A stretch of DNA of 64,000 bases from Paracoccus saliphilus. GTDB taxonomy: Bacteria > Pseudomonadota > Alphaproteobacteria > Rhodobacterales > Rhodobacteraceae. A program made the position numbers and the translations under genes. How positions within the stretch are numbered: the first letter of the stretch is position 1; every line of letters starts with the position of its first letter. This document shows positions 33,299 through 42,235 of this stretch, one piece after another. The notes beneath the pieces are model-generated. The model was not told the origin of the DNA, ran no database searches, and was given only the letters and a program-made list of their open reading frames with translations. Location of the stretch: positions 1,364,001 to 1,428,000 of the forward strand of contig NZ_CP067140.1 in assembly GCF_028553805.1 (NCBI RefSeq), in the 5' to 3' direction.

Positions 33299-36200
33299 AT
33301 GGCCCGCAAACCAATTACCGATATGTCCGCGTGGCCGTCGCTGAGCCTCGAAGGCAACCTGATCGCGCCAGCGATGATCGCCAAGATCGATCAGCGCCAG
33401 GCGCCTGAACAATCCCCTGAGGAATACGGGGTTCGCAAAGGCCTGCAAATCCGCGAGGAAATCGCCACCGCCTTCCGCGTCGGCCAATCGCATTTCGACG
33501 CCTTTGCGAAGATCGAGCCTCCCTCGGTCGCCGCGACCTCGCGTTTCTTCGCCGATTTCTTTAAGGAAACCTTCGGGTACACCGATCTCGCGGTGGCAGC
33601 AGCACCGATCGCCCTCACGGCGTCCGACCGTGTGCCCGTTGTGGTCGTCCCGCCGTCCGAGCTGCTTGATCGCCGCAGCCCGACGCTCTCGACGGACAGG
33701 TCGCGCTCTCCGGCCTTCGCCCTGCAGGACCACCTGAATGATCGGGACGAGGCCCTTTGGGGCATAGTGACCAACGGGATGCAGTTGCGCCTCATGCGCG
33801 ACAATGCCTCCCTGACCCGCCCAGCCTATATCGAGGCCGATCTGGCGCAGATGTTCACCAACGAGGACATCGCGTCCTTTGCGGTGCTCTGGCTCCTGAT
33901 CCACCGCACCCGCTTCGGCGCGGCAGACACCCCCGCCACCGATTGCCCTCTCGAACGCTGGCGCGATGCCGGCTCCAAGGAAGGCGAAGCCGCGCGCGAT
34001 CGCCTGGCTGATCAGGTCCAGCTGGCCCTCAAACTGCTCGGCTCGGGCTTCCTCGAAGCCAACCCCGACCTCGCCGCAAAACTGCGCTCCGGCGAAGTGA
34101 ACCTGACCGAATGGTTCAACGAACTCCTGCGTCTCGTCTACCGCCTGATCTTCCTGATGGTAGCCGAGGACCGGAACCTCCTTCACCCCGAAAAGGCCAA
34201 GCCCAAGGCGCGCGCCCTCTACGCTCAGGGCTATTCGTTTCAGTCGCTGCGCGAGCAATGCTACCGCGCCGCAACATGGGACAAGCACCATGACCGCTAC
34301 GAGGGGGTGAAGATCGTCTTCCGCGCCCTCACGCATGGCCAGCCCGTCCTTGCGCTGCCCGCCCTCGGCGGCCTCTTCGCCGAGGATAGGCTGCCCCACC
34401 TCGAAACCGCCCGCCTGCGCAACCGCGCCTTCATGGAGGCGCTCTATCGCCTGTCCTGGCTCGCCGACAAGAACGGCATGGTCCCGGTCAACTGGCGTGC
34501 GATGGAGACCGAGGAACTGGGCTCGGTCTATGAATCCCTCCTCGAACTCCAGCCGCAACTCGGCGACGATGGCAGGACGCTGGTCTTCGCCTCCGAAGCC
34601 GCCGAGCAGAAGGGGAACCAGCGCAAGACCACCGGTTCCTACTACACGCCTGACAACCTCGTTCAGGCTCTCCTCGACACCGCGCTCGACCCGGTGCTGG
34701 ACAAGACCGAGGCTGAGGCGGACGATCCGGAACAGGCGCTCCTGAAACTCTCGGTCATCGACCCGGCCTGCGGCTCCGGCCACTTCCTGCTGGCCGCCGC
34801 CCGTCGCATCGCCACCCGCTTGGCTCGCATCCGGGCCGAGGGCACACCGTCGCTGGCCGATTTCCGGCATGCGCTGCGCGATGTGGCCCGATGCTGCATC
34901 TATGGGGTCGACCGCAACCCGATGGCGGTGGAGCTGACCAAGGTCGCTCTCTGGATCGAGACGGTGGATCCCGGGCTTCCGCTCGGCTTCTTCGATGCGC
35001 AGATTCGATGCGGCGACTCGCTGCTGGGCGTGTTCGAGCTCAAGGTGCTGGAGGACGGCATTCCCGACGCCGCCTACAAGCCGTTAACCGGCGACGATAA
35101 GGATACGGCGCGTTACTACCTGCAGGCCAACCGCGCCGCGACCTCGGGGCAAGGCGGGTTCGATTTCGGCACCGGCCAGGTTGCCATGCCCGAGATGAAA
35201 CCGCTGGCGCTGGATTTCTCGGGCTTTCGCGACCTGCCCGAGGATACGGTGGAACAGATCGGGGCCAAAGCCGTGCGGTTCAAGGAACTGCGCAAGGGGC
35301 AGGCCTTTGTGCGCGCGACGGCGGCGGCGAACCTTTATGTGGCAGCCTTCCTGCTGCCCAAGGTGGGCGGCGCACCGACAGGGTCGTCGACCCGCACCGT
35401 GCCGACGACCGAGGAGCTATGGATGGCCCTTAATCAGGGCAAGCTGCGGCAGGCGATGGTGGACGCGCCCAAGGCCGCCCGCCGCGCACGAGCGTTTCAC
35501 TGGCCGCTTGAATTCCCCGATGTGATGCAGCGCGGCGGGTTCGATGTGGTGCTGGGCAACCCGCCTTGGGAGGTGATGCAGCTTTCGGACAAGGAGTACT
35601 TCGCGTTACGGAATCCTGAGATAGCAGAATTGACGGGCGCCAAGCGTAAAAAGGCAATTGAAGCCTTGGCACACACTGACCCCAATGCGTACTCCGAATA
35701 CCAGTTTGAAAAACGCCTATCTAGCGCGGCAAATGACTTCGCAAGAGAAGCAACGCACTTCAGCTTAGTTTCAAAGGGAAAAGTGAACACCTTCAGTCTT
35801 TTCGCAGCGTTGGCTTTGGCGCTGACCGGAAGGAATGGCTGGTCCGGAATTATTCTTCCTGCAGAGATACTTACCAGCGAAACGCTTTCTGATTTTCTGA
35901 AGAATCTTGTTGATTCCAAGCTATTGAAGACCGCCTTTGCGTTCGAAAATGAGGAGTTCGCTTTCCCCGGAATCGCAAATGTTGTGCGGTTTTGCTTGCT
36001 TACGTTCTCAAGAGATCAGGGTGAGGATTCTAAGATAGAGATGGCGCACTTCTTGCGTCAGGTTGCACAGTTGGGCGATCAAGAAAGGATCGTTGGCCTC
36101 TCACCAGGTGATTTTGTCACCTTTACTCCTTCGCTTGGAACTAGTCCGATATTTCGATCCCGCCACGACTTCGAGCTTTCCAATCAACTGTTCAGTTCGC

Positions 36201-37738
36201 TCCCGCGTATGGGTGGTAAGACGGATGGCTATTGGGAGCTCGAAGCGAAGCAGGGTCTGTTTAACATGACCTCGAGTAGCTCGCTATTTCATGAGAAGGG
36301 AGAGCTGGAAGGGCACGGTCTCATGCTGACAAGGGGCATGGAATTTGAGGGCAAAGGAACTAACTTTGTGCCGCTATACGAGGGAAAGTTTATATCTCAT
36401 TTTGATCATCGGTTCAGTTCATATCACAACCTCGGAAAGGAAAAAGGTCGAGGTGGGCGCGGGCTTCCACCAGTAAAAATTGAAGAGTATCAAGATCCAA
36501 GTTTTGAGGTTCTGCCACGGTACTGGGTAGAAACATCAGACGTCAGAGACGTGCTCGAATCCTTTGACTGGCACAGGCGTTGGATGATCGCTTGGAGAGA
36601 TATAGCAAACGCAAAAGTAGAGCGTACCACGACATTCTCGGTAATTCCGTGGTCCGCGGTCGGTGATACTGCATCTCTACTTTTTCCACACCACCAGCCC
36701 AGCGAGTGTGCGTACCTTTTGGCTAATCTTAACTCGCTTGTTCTGGACTATTGCGCTCGACAGATTGTTGGCGGGACACATATGACGATTGGGTATTTGA
36801 GACAGCTGCCTGTTTTAGGGCCCGATTTCTATACAGAAGAACGTGCTGAATTCGTCAAGTCGCGAACTCTGGAACTCACCTACACCTCGAACAGTGTCGC
36901 CCCATTTGCCCGCGATCTGGGCCATGACGGCCCGCCCTTCGCCTGGGACGAGGATCGTCGCGCCCACCTCCGCGCAGAACTGGACGCCTTCTACGCCCGC
37001 GCCTACGGCCTGACCCGCGACGAGCTGCGCTACATCCTCGACCCCGCCGACGTGAAGGGCCCCGACTATCCCTCGGAAACCTTCCGCGTCCTGAAGGAAA
37101 AGGAAATCCGTCAACACGGCGAATACCGCACCCGCCGCCTCGTCCTAGAAGTCTGGGACCGGATGGAGCAGGATGGCACGTTTGCCGCTCTCGGTATGGC
37201 TGACGGAACTTCTGCCGTCGCCCAACAAATCGAGCTTTCCCCGCTCAACCAGTATCAGGATGCCGTGTGGGCGTGGCCTCAGGGTGTCAATGAGCGAGAC
37301 AGAGTCCGGGCACAGCTTCGGGCGATGGTCGGTATCCTGCCAGGGCCTTCCGATGCCCGTCGCGTCCGTCTGGCTGCGCTCGCCTGCCTTCAGCCAGGTC
37401 TGCTGGATGGGTTCCTGACGGAAGCGGATCGCCGAGAGTGGCAACGTCTCATGGCGCACTCGACAGGCGTGACCCAGCTTGTACCGCCAACGAATTCAGC
37501 ATGGGGCGCGGCCTTCAATGCGCATTATTCCTCGGCGGTGTTGGATGTCTCATCCGACGGCACACGATGGAGCGCAGGCCCGACACTTGACCGATCGACC
37601 CTGAATGCAAGCGACCCTTATGTCGGCCGCGCAATCTTCGCATGGTCAAGGCTGGAAGGTGTGGATCTGGAGCATGGACTGACGCAGGTATCGGCCGAAG
37701 TTCTGCCCTTTATTCGGGAGGGCAGCCTTGCAGCCTGA
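33299..37738 (+). CDS. Large N6-adenine DNA methyltransferase (Eco57I/PglX-like)
   Basis: 1479 aa. SAM motif DPACGSG (488-494) and catalytic NPPW (754-757) define a gamma-class N6-adenine methyltransferase. The N-terminal 450 residues and the C-terminal half are typical of PglX/DrmMI-type enzymes. Between about residues 763 and 1187 (35585-36860) the DNA is visibly AT-richer and uses other codons than both flanks. This is where the target-recognition domain should lie, so the specificity part looks exchanged. It probably marks host DNA as self for the helicases and nuclease. The next gene overlaps it by 11 nt. Confidence 0.9.
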   Translation: MARKPITDMSAWPSLSLEGNLIAPAMIAKIDQRQAPEQSPEEYGVRKGLQIREEIATAFRVGQSHFDAFAKIEPPSVAATSRFFADFFKETFGYTDLAVAAAPIALTASDRVPVVVVPPSELLDRRSPTLSTDRSRSPAFALQDHLNDRDEALWGIVTNGMQLRLMRDNASLTRPAYIEADLAQMFTNEDIASFAVLWLLIHRTRFGAADTPATDCPLERWRDAGSKEGEAARDRLADQVQLALKLLGSGFLEANPDLAAKLRSGEVNLTEWFNELLRLVYRLIFLMVAEDRNLLHPEKAKPKARALYAQGYSFQSLREQCYRAATWDKHHDRYEGVKIVFRALTHGQPVLALPALGGLFAEDRLPHLETARLRNRAFMEALYRLSWLADKNGMVPVNWRAMETEELGSVYESLLELQPQLGDDGRTLVFASEAAEQKGNQRKTTGSYYTPDNLVQALLDTALDPVLDKTEAEADDPEQALLKLSVIDPACGSGHFLLAAARRIATRLARIRAEGTPSLADFRHALRDVARCCIYGVDRNPMAVELTKVALWIETVDPGLPLGFFDAQIRCGDSLLGVFELKVLEDGIPDAAYKPLTGDDKDTARYYLQANRAATSGQGGFDFGTGQVAMPEMKPLALDFSGFRDLPEDTVEQIGAKAVRFKELRKGQAFVRATAAANLYVAAFLLPKVGGAPTGSSTRTVPTTEELWMALNQGKLRQAMVDAPKAARRARAFHWPLEFPDVMQRGGFDVVLGNPPWEVMQLSDKEYFALRNPEIAELTGAKRKKAIEALAHTDPNAYSEYQFEKRLSSAANDFAREATHFSLVSKGKVNTFSLFAALALALTGRNGWSGIILPAEILTSETLSDFLKNLVDSKLLKTAFAFENEEFAFPGIANVVRFCLLTFSRDQGEDSKIEMAHFLRQVAQLGDQERIVGLSPGDFVTFTPSLGTSPIFRSRHDFELSNQLFSSLPRMGGKTDGYWELEAKQGLFNMTSSSSLFHEKGELEGHGLMLTRGMEFEGKGTNFVPLYEGKFISHFDHRFSSYHNLGKEKGRGGRGLPPVKIEEYQDPSFEVLPRYWVETSDVRDVLESFDWHRRWMIAWRDIANAKVERTTTFSVIPWSAVGDTASLLFPHHQPSECAYLLANLNSLVLDYCARQIVGGTHMTIGYLRQLPVLGPDFYTEERAEFVKSRTLELTYTSNSVAPFARDLGHDGPPFAWDEDRRAHLRAELDAFYARAYGLTRDELRYILDPADVKGPDYPSETFRVLKEKEIRQHGEYRTRRLVLEVWDRMEQDGTFAALGMADGTSAVAQQIELSPLNQYQDAVWAWPQGVNERDRVRAQLRAMVGILPGPSDARRVRLAALACLQPGLLDGFLTEADRREWQRLMAHSTGVTQLVPPTNSAWGAAFNAHYSSAVLDVSSDGTRWSAGPTLDRSTLNASDPYVGRAIFAWSRLEGVDLEHGLTQVSAEVLPFIREGSLAA

Positions 37739-39692
37739 TCTGTTTCAGCCGTCCGAGATTGAATTCAACCTGCCAGAAGGGCAGCAAGGGCCGCGTCTGT
37801 GGGTTCGGAGACTGGCGCTCTGGCGCGATCCCCAGACACTGCTGCGCGACATCCCACTTCGGCGTGGGGTCAACATCATCTGGTCGCCCGATCTGTCGAT
37901 GAACGGAATCGGTGCGACACCTCATGGCAGCGGCAAGACCACGTTCTGCCGTCTGATCCGATATTGCTTGGGCGAGCGCACCTTCGCCAACGACGAACAG
38001 CGCCCGCTCATGCAGCAAAAATTGCCGAACGGCTTTGTTGGCGCCGAAGTCATCATTGATGGCGAGTGTTGGGTGGTCACCCGTCCTATTGGCATGAACC
38101 TGCCATCCCGCGCCACCCACGCTGAGTGCATCGAGGAGACATTTGACCAGCTTCTGGTCGGCACCGAACCTCCAACGATTGCGCCGGTGATATCCGACAG
38201 ATTTTGTGCGCGGTATCGAGATCAGGTTCCGGACAACTTGAAGGCAGAGCAAGTCTGGGACGTCCTGCTGGCTTGGCTCACCCGCGATCAGGAATGCCGC
38301 CTGGATGACGTTTTCGACTGGCGTTCCAAGCGATCCGGTTCAGGATCACCTGCACAGGAGCTCTCACTTGAAACAAGGCTGACGGTCGTGCGCCTGGCTA
38401 TCGGGGCGCTCTCCGCGGACGAAGTTCAAGCCACGAAGGAGGCCAGAGCGCATACACGTGAGCGCGACACTCTGCGTGAGAAGCTTGGCCATCTCGACTG
38501 GTTCCAGAGTCAAAGGTTTGACGAGCTTTGTGAACGCCTTGCTTATCCCAAAGACCGTGATCCTACGGAAGAAATCGTTCGCAAGGAGTTGATCGACAAG
38601 GCGTATGAAGAACTTGCAAAGGTCCTCGGCACCGAGCACTCCAAGGGCAATCGCCCTAGCGACGCTCTGCGTCACAAGCGAAACCTTCTGCAGTCCAAAC
38701 GAAACGAGAGCAGCGACGAAAGGGCAGAAAAGAAAGCCCTATTGAACAGCCTGCCGAGCCAGATTTCTGCTGCACGCGCCGAACAAGGAACCGAGCAGGC
38801 GAGACTTGAGACCGGTGTTATTGTCCGTTGCGCAATTTGCCATGTCAGCATCGATGAAGTGAAGGCCAATGGATGCGGGGTGTCGTTGCAACGGTGCAAC
38901 CTTGACGAGGTAAAAGCCCGGATTGAACGGACCGAAAAAAATGTAGCTGAACTAGAACATCAGAAACGGGAATTGCCGGAAGAAATCGAAAAACTCGATC
39001 AGGAAATCGCTCGATTGGATGGTGAGATTTCCAAAATTGACGAGTCCTTCTCTCAACTCGAACAGCAGGCCTCTGACGCAAACGAGGCTATCAATCGCGC
39101 GCAGGACTTGGTGAGAGAAGCTAACTGGTTCGACCGCCAGCTAGGTGATCGCGCCCGAATAGTTCAACGCTTGGAAGGTGTTGAAAAAATGCTTGAGGGC
39201 CAGCGGCAAAAGATGGGTCTGGAGCGAGAGCGCGCTGCGGCAGCAATAGGTGATCTGGAAACATACTTTCGACAGCTCGTCGCGACACTGATGCCCAATG
39301 GTTGTACTGGGAAAGTGAAGCTAGATGGCAACGGCCTTCATCCCGAGATACTGCTGGATCGCGGCGCAGGCCTTTCAACGGCGGCAGTAGAGTCGTTCAA
39401 AATCGTTGCTTTTGATCTCGCTGCTATGATCCTTTCAGTGAACGGAAAAGCTGATCTACCATCGTTCCTTATCCATGACAGCCCGCGTGAAGCAGACCTT
39501 GACGCTGGCATCTACTCAAACTTCTTTGATTTCGCGCTAAGCCTAGAAGAGAAGACAAGCCCGCCGCCATTCCAGTATATTGTCACGACAACCACCGCCC
39601 CAGCACAAATCACAGCAGATCATCACTCTGTACGGCTGAAACTGTCATCAACCCCACCTGAGGCCAGGTTGTTTGCGATGGACTTTGGATGA
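37728..39692 (+). CDS. SMC/Rad50-like ATPase with zinc-hook motif
   Basis: 654 aa from a TTG that overlaps the methyltransferase. Walker A ATPHGSGKTTF lies at 63-73. A long charged coiled coil (about 230-500) is interrupted by CAIC at 368-371, placed like a Rad50 zinc hook. The C-terminal lobe has a serine-rich signature-like segment and SFLIHDSPREADLD as Walker B/D-loop. Rad50-type proteins tether DNA and gate a partner nuclease; here the HNH protein, encoded next with a 4-nt overlap, is the obvious candidate. DUF2326/DUF3732-type relatives occur in defence loci. Confidence 0.8.
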   Translation: MQPDLFQPSEIEFNLPEGQQGPRLWVRRLALWRDPQTLLRDIPLRRGVNIIWSPDLSMNGIGATPHGSGKTTFCRLIRYCLGERTFANDEQRPLMQQKLPNGFVGAEVIIDGECWVVTRPIGMNLPSRATHAECIEETFDQLLVGTEPPTIAPVISDRFCARYRDQVPDNLKAEQVWDVLLAWLTRDQECRLDDVFDWRSKRSGSGSPAQELSLETRLTVVRLAIGALSADEVQATKEARAHTRERDTLREKLGHLDWFQSQRFDELCERLAYPKDRDPTEEIVRKELIDKAYEELAKVLGTEHSKGNRPSDALRHKRNLLQSKRNESSDERAEKKALLNSLPSQISAARAEQGTEQARLETGVIVRCAICHVSIDEVKANGCGVSLQRCNLDEVKARIERTEKNVAELEHQKRELPEEIEKLDQEIARLDGEISKIDESFSQLEQQASDANEAINRAQDLVREANWFDRQLGDRARIVQRLEGVEKMLEGQRQKMGLERERAAAAIGDLETYFRQLVATLMPNGCTGKVKLDGNGLHPEILLDRGAGLSTAAVESFKIVAFDLAAMILSVNGKADLPSFLIHDSPREADLDAGIYSNFFDFALSLEEKTSPPPFQYIVTTTTAPAQITADHHSVRLKLSSTPPEARLFAMDFG

Positions 39693-40462
39693 TAGAGACG
39701 CCCCAATCCTTCGTTACCCGTCAGGAATGCGAGAAGGTCACGTACCAGAACGGCTTCCGCCGCCCCCATGGCGAAATTGAGGGCTGGCAGCGGTACAGTT
39801 CGACGACCGCACAGGGATCGATCTGGCTCGCGCGGGAGACTACCGGCGCGTGGTTACTCGCGCTTGATCATGCGGGGGTCATCGCAGAGATCGGGATGGA
39901 AACGTTCGATGCAGCAGGGCCTGGCCTCGCACGTTTCCGATTTGCCTCGCTGGCACTGCTCTATGGCTTGATGCCAAGGGTTTATGAGCTCGCCGCGAGC
40001 CTCCCCGATGCACCACTACAGGAGTTCTTGCACCGCACGAAAAACCTGCCAAGGACGACAGAGGCAGAGCGTAATGTGGTTCAGCGGGTCGGTCAAAATA
40101 TCTTTCGAGAGCGTCTAACAAAATATTGGCAGGGACGCTGCCCTTTGAGCGGTGTTGGGGACAACGCGCTCCTTCGGGCCTCTCACATCAAGCCATGGCG
40201 AGACTGTGAAAATGATGACGAGCGCTTGGATGTACACAATGGCCTACTTCTATCAGCTCTCTGGGATGCGGCGTTTGACAGCGGTCTCGTGACCTTTGAC
40301 GACGATGGCATCCCGATCTTTTCCGAATGCCTGAGCGAGCGAGCGCGAGCGGGGCTTCATTTCGGGAATTGTTTAGATTTAACGGATAATCATCGGAAGT
40401 TTCTTGTCTGGCACAGAAAATACGTGTTTGAAGCCACTGATTACCGGGCAACTGGCGGGTGA
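39689..40462 (+). CDS. HNH endonuclease
   Basis: 257 aa with an HNH_2-type core: RCPLSGVGDNALLRASHIKP (His166 in ASHIKPW), DVHNGLLLSALWDAAFD (Asn/His region, about 182-190) and GLVTFDDDG. The first 120 residues form an unassigned N-terminal domain. It is the last gene of the operon (ATGA overlap). DISARM carries a phospholipase D nuclease (DrmC) at this place, so an HNH protein may supply cutting here. Confidence 0.88.
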   Translation: MIETPQSFVTRQECEKVTYQNGFRRPHGEIEGWQRYSSTTAQGSIWLARETTGAWLLALDHAGVIAEIGMETFDAAGPGLARFRFASLALLYGLMPRVYELAASLPDAPLQEFLHRTKNLPRTTEAERNVVQRVGQNIFRERLTKYWQGRCPLSGVGDNALLRASHIKPWRDCENDDERLDVHNGLLLSALWDAAFDSGLVTFDDDGIPIFSECLSERARAGLHFGNCLDLTDNHRKFLVWHRKYVFEATDYRATGG

Positions 40463-40630
40463 CGGTCCAGAGCTGTCATTCGAGCTGGGAGCCGCGCAAG
40501 ACCGGTCCGAGCCCTGTGCTGCATTTCATTGACTTGTCGCAAATGAACACAACAAGCGGCTTATAGCTACGCGCCTAGAACAGAGTGGCGCAGAACACGA
40601 GTGACGCCCATTTCGTATGCGCTGCCGGTT
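40463..40630. other. Short convergent intergenic gap
   Basis: 168 nt between the ends of the plus-strand defence operon and the minus-strand Hsp70-like operon. No gene and no strong hairpin with a T run was recognised, although both operons must end here. Confidence 0.4.
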
Positions 40631-42235
40631 TCAAGACTTATACATTGGGGCGAGATATCGTTTTCCCGGATTTGAGATACCTTCCTTGATACTGTTCACT
40701 TGGACGGGCAGATTCGGCAAGGCACCACCCACAGCGACAGCAACCTGAGGATATGGATCGACCAGTTGCGGATAAGTTTCCCTCAACTCATTCGGCATGG
40801 GCTGGACCAAAGACAGTTGAAGCCGCTTTCCATCCTGCTCGATCAAAATTCCATCCAGCGCAGTGACAACTGGAAGGTGGGCTCCTCCACCTGTCGCGGT
40901 CACGTTGACGATCTTTTCGTCGCCAGCGACAGAGAATGCAGCTTTGGTGGCAAGATCCGTGATCTTCTTGAACAGTCCCTTGACGATGGATTGTTCAAGG
41001 AACTCGTCCAATTCGATGTTGACGACGTCCCCTGTCACCAGACTTACACTAAGGGCACTATCCGTAAATAGCACTTCCTTGTCCCCACGGATTGTACGCT
41101 TCAGAGAAGCTTGAACCCGCCTATACTCAGCGGTATCGTCAGCCAAGCCGCTTTTGTGCATTATCATCTTTAGAAGGGCGTTATCTAGGATGTTGCCGGC
41201 TTGATTTATTGCACCGGCCGCCGGGATAACCTCGGCTACTGTAACGCGATCTCTGCTAGGGTTGTTCACGCAAATGCATCCGGCGACATCCGTTGTGCCT
41301 GCGCCGATATCCAGAATGACATACGGCACCCTATGTTGAGCGGGAGTGCCTATGAGAGCACCAGCGCCCGCGGCCGTGGCTTCGAGGACGGGGTCGGCAA
41401 TCAACCCAAATGGCAGTTCGTCATCCTGGGCCTTTCGGGCCAACTGGACAATCATGCATGCCTTCTCTAACGGCAGATTGCTGGCAAGGTCGTCACCACA
41501 GGATCTTGCCAGGGCTATCGCCTCAGCGATGATCCGACGCATGGCCTCACTGTTGTCCTTGAAATGGTCTAACGTCCAAGCGGGATGTGCATATCTACGC
41601 CTCAGGTCAATGCTGAGGCCATGCCCAAGCAGCGCCTGCTCAGCGCGAAGGTTCAAGTGCGCAAGATACATTACCAGTGCGTCCCTTTGCGTCAGGGTGC
41701 CCGATGGATCTTGGGGCCGCTCGAGCTTGCGCCTGTGCAGATCCGTCACGTCTTTGGTGAGTGTAATGAACTGTTTTGGACTGTCGATCAGCCGATCTTG
41801 CGTCGCCTCGACGGCGCTAAAGTGGGCCCGCGCTGCAGCTCCTAAGTAAAGTTCTTCACCGTCAACAAAGAGCTCCGACGGGAGCAAGAGTTCCGGATCG
41901 CCAAAGGCATTCGCTCCAAAAGCCAACGGAAATAGCTCAGGCACGTCGTCGTTGTCGTCGATGGAGCAAGCGAATGCCTTAGAAAACGACGTTCCGAAGT
42001 CGAGGCACATGAGGTGATCTTCATCGATCTCTTCAGGTGTTGGGCATGTGATAGCGGGAATTTCGATAGTCGGTTCAACCGCTGACGCAATCGGAGCATC
42101 GACGACATCGATTGGTTCCAGATCAAGGATGGCGCGCAAAGATTCAGCTTCGACCGATGTGAGAAAAACGTCGGGGGACTTATCGAACCGTTCGAGAAGG
42201 CTTTTAAGTACAATTTTAGCAGTTGCTTTATCCAT
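40631..42235 (-). CDS. Hsp70-like actin-fold ATPase
   Basis: About 534 aa from ATG 42235 (a TTG at 42247 is also open). The Hsp70/actin fold is clear: phosphate 1 LDFGTSFSKAF (78-88), phosphate 2 VILDIGAGTTDVAG (about 305-318) and adenosine motif ATGGGAHLP (about 446). An extra 75-residue N-terminal segment precedes the fold, and no canonical substrate-binding domain or DnaK tail is evident. It overlaps the upstream gene by 8 nt. It probably forms an ATP-driven unit with that protein, converging on the defence operon. Confidence 0.85.
   Translation of the reverse strand: MDKATAKIVLKSLLERFDKSPDVFLTSVEAESLRAILDLEPIDVVDAPIASAVEPTIEIPAITCPTPEEIDEDHLMCLDFGTSFSKAFACSIDDNDDVPELFPLAFGANAFGDPELLLPSELFVDGEELYLGAAARAHFSAVEATQDRLIDSPKQFITLTKDVTDLHRRKLERPQDPSGTLTQRDALVMYLAHLNLRAEQALLGHGLSIDLRRRYAHPAWTLDHFKDNSEAMRRIIAEAIALARSCGDDLASNLPLEKACMIVQLARKAQDDELPFGLIADPVLEATAAGAGALIGTPAQHRVPYVILDIGAGTTDVAGCICVNNPSRDRVTVAEVIPAAGAINQAGNILDNALLKMIMHKSGLADDTAEYRRVQASLKRTIRGDKEVLFTDSALSVSLVTGDVVNIELDEFLEQSIVKGLFKKITDLATKAAFSVAGDEKIVNVTATGGGAHLPVVTALDGILIEQDGKRLQLSLVQPMPNELRETYPQLVDPYPQVAVAVGGALPNLPVQVNSIKEGISNPGKRYLAPMYKS

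Noticed and set aside
32948..34870. 640-codon minus-strand frame across the SNF2/methyltransferase junction
   Set aside because: Spans two clear plus-strand genes and has glycine/arginine-rich shadow composition.
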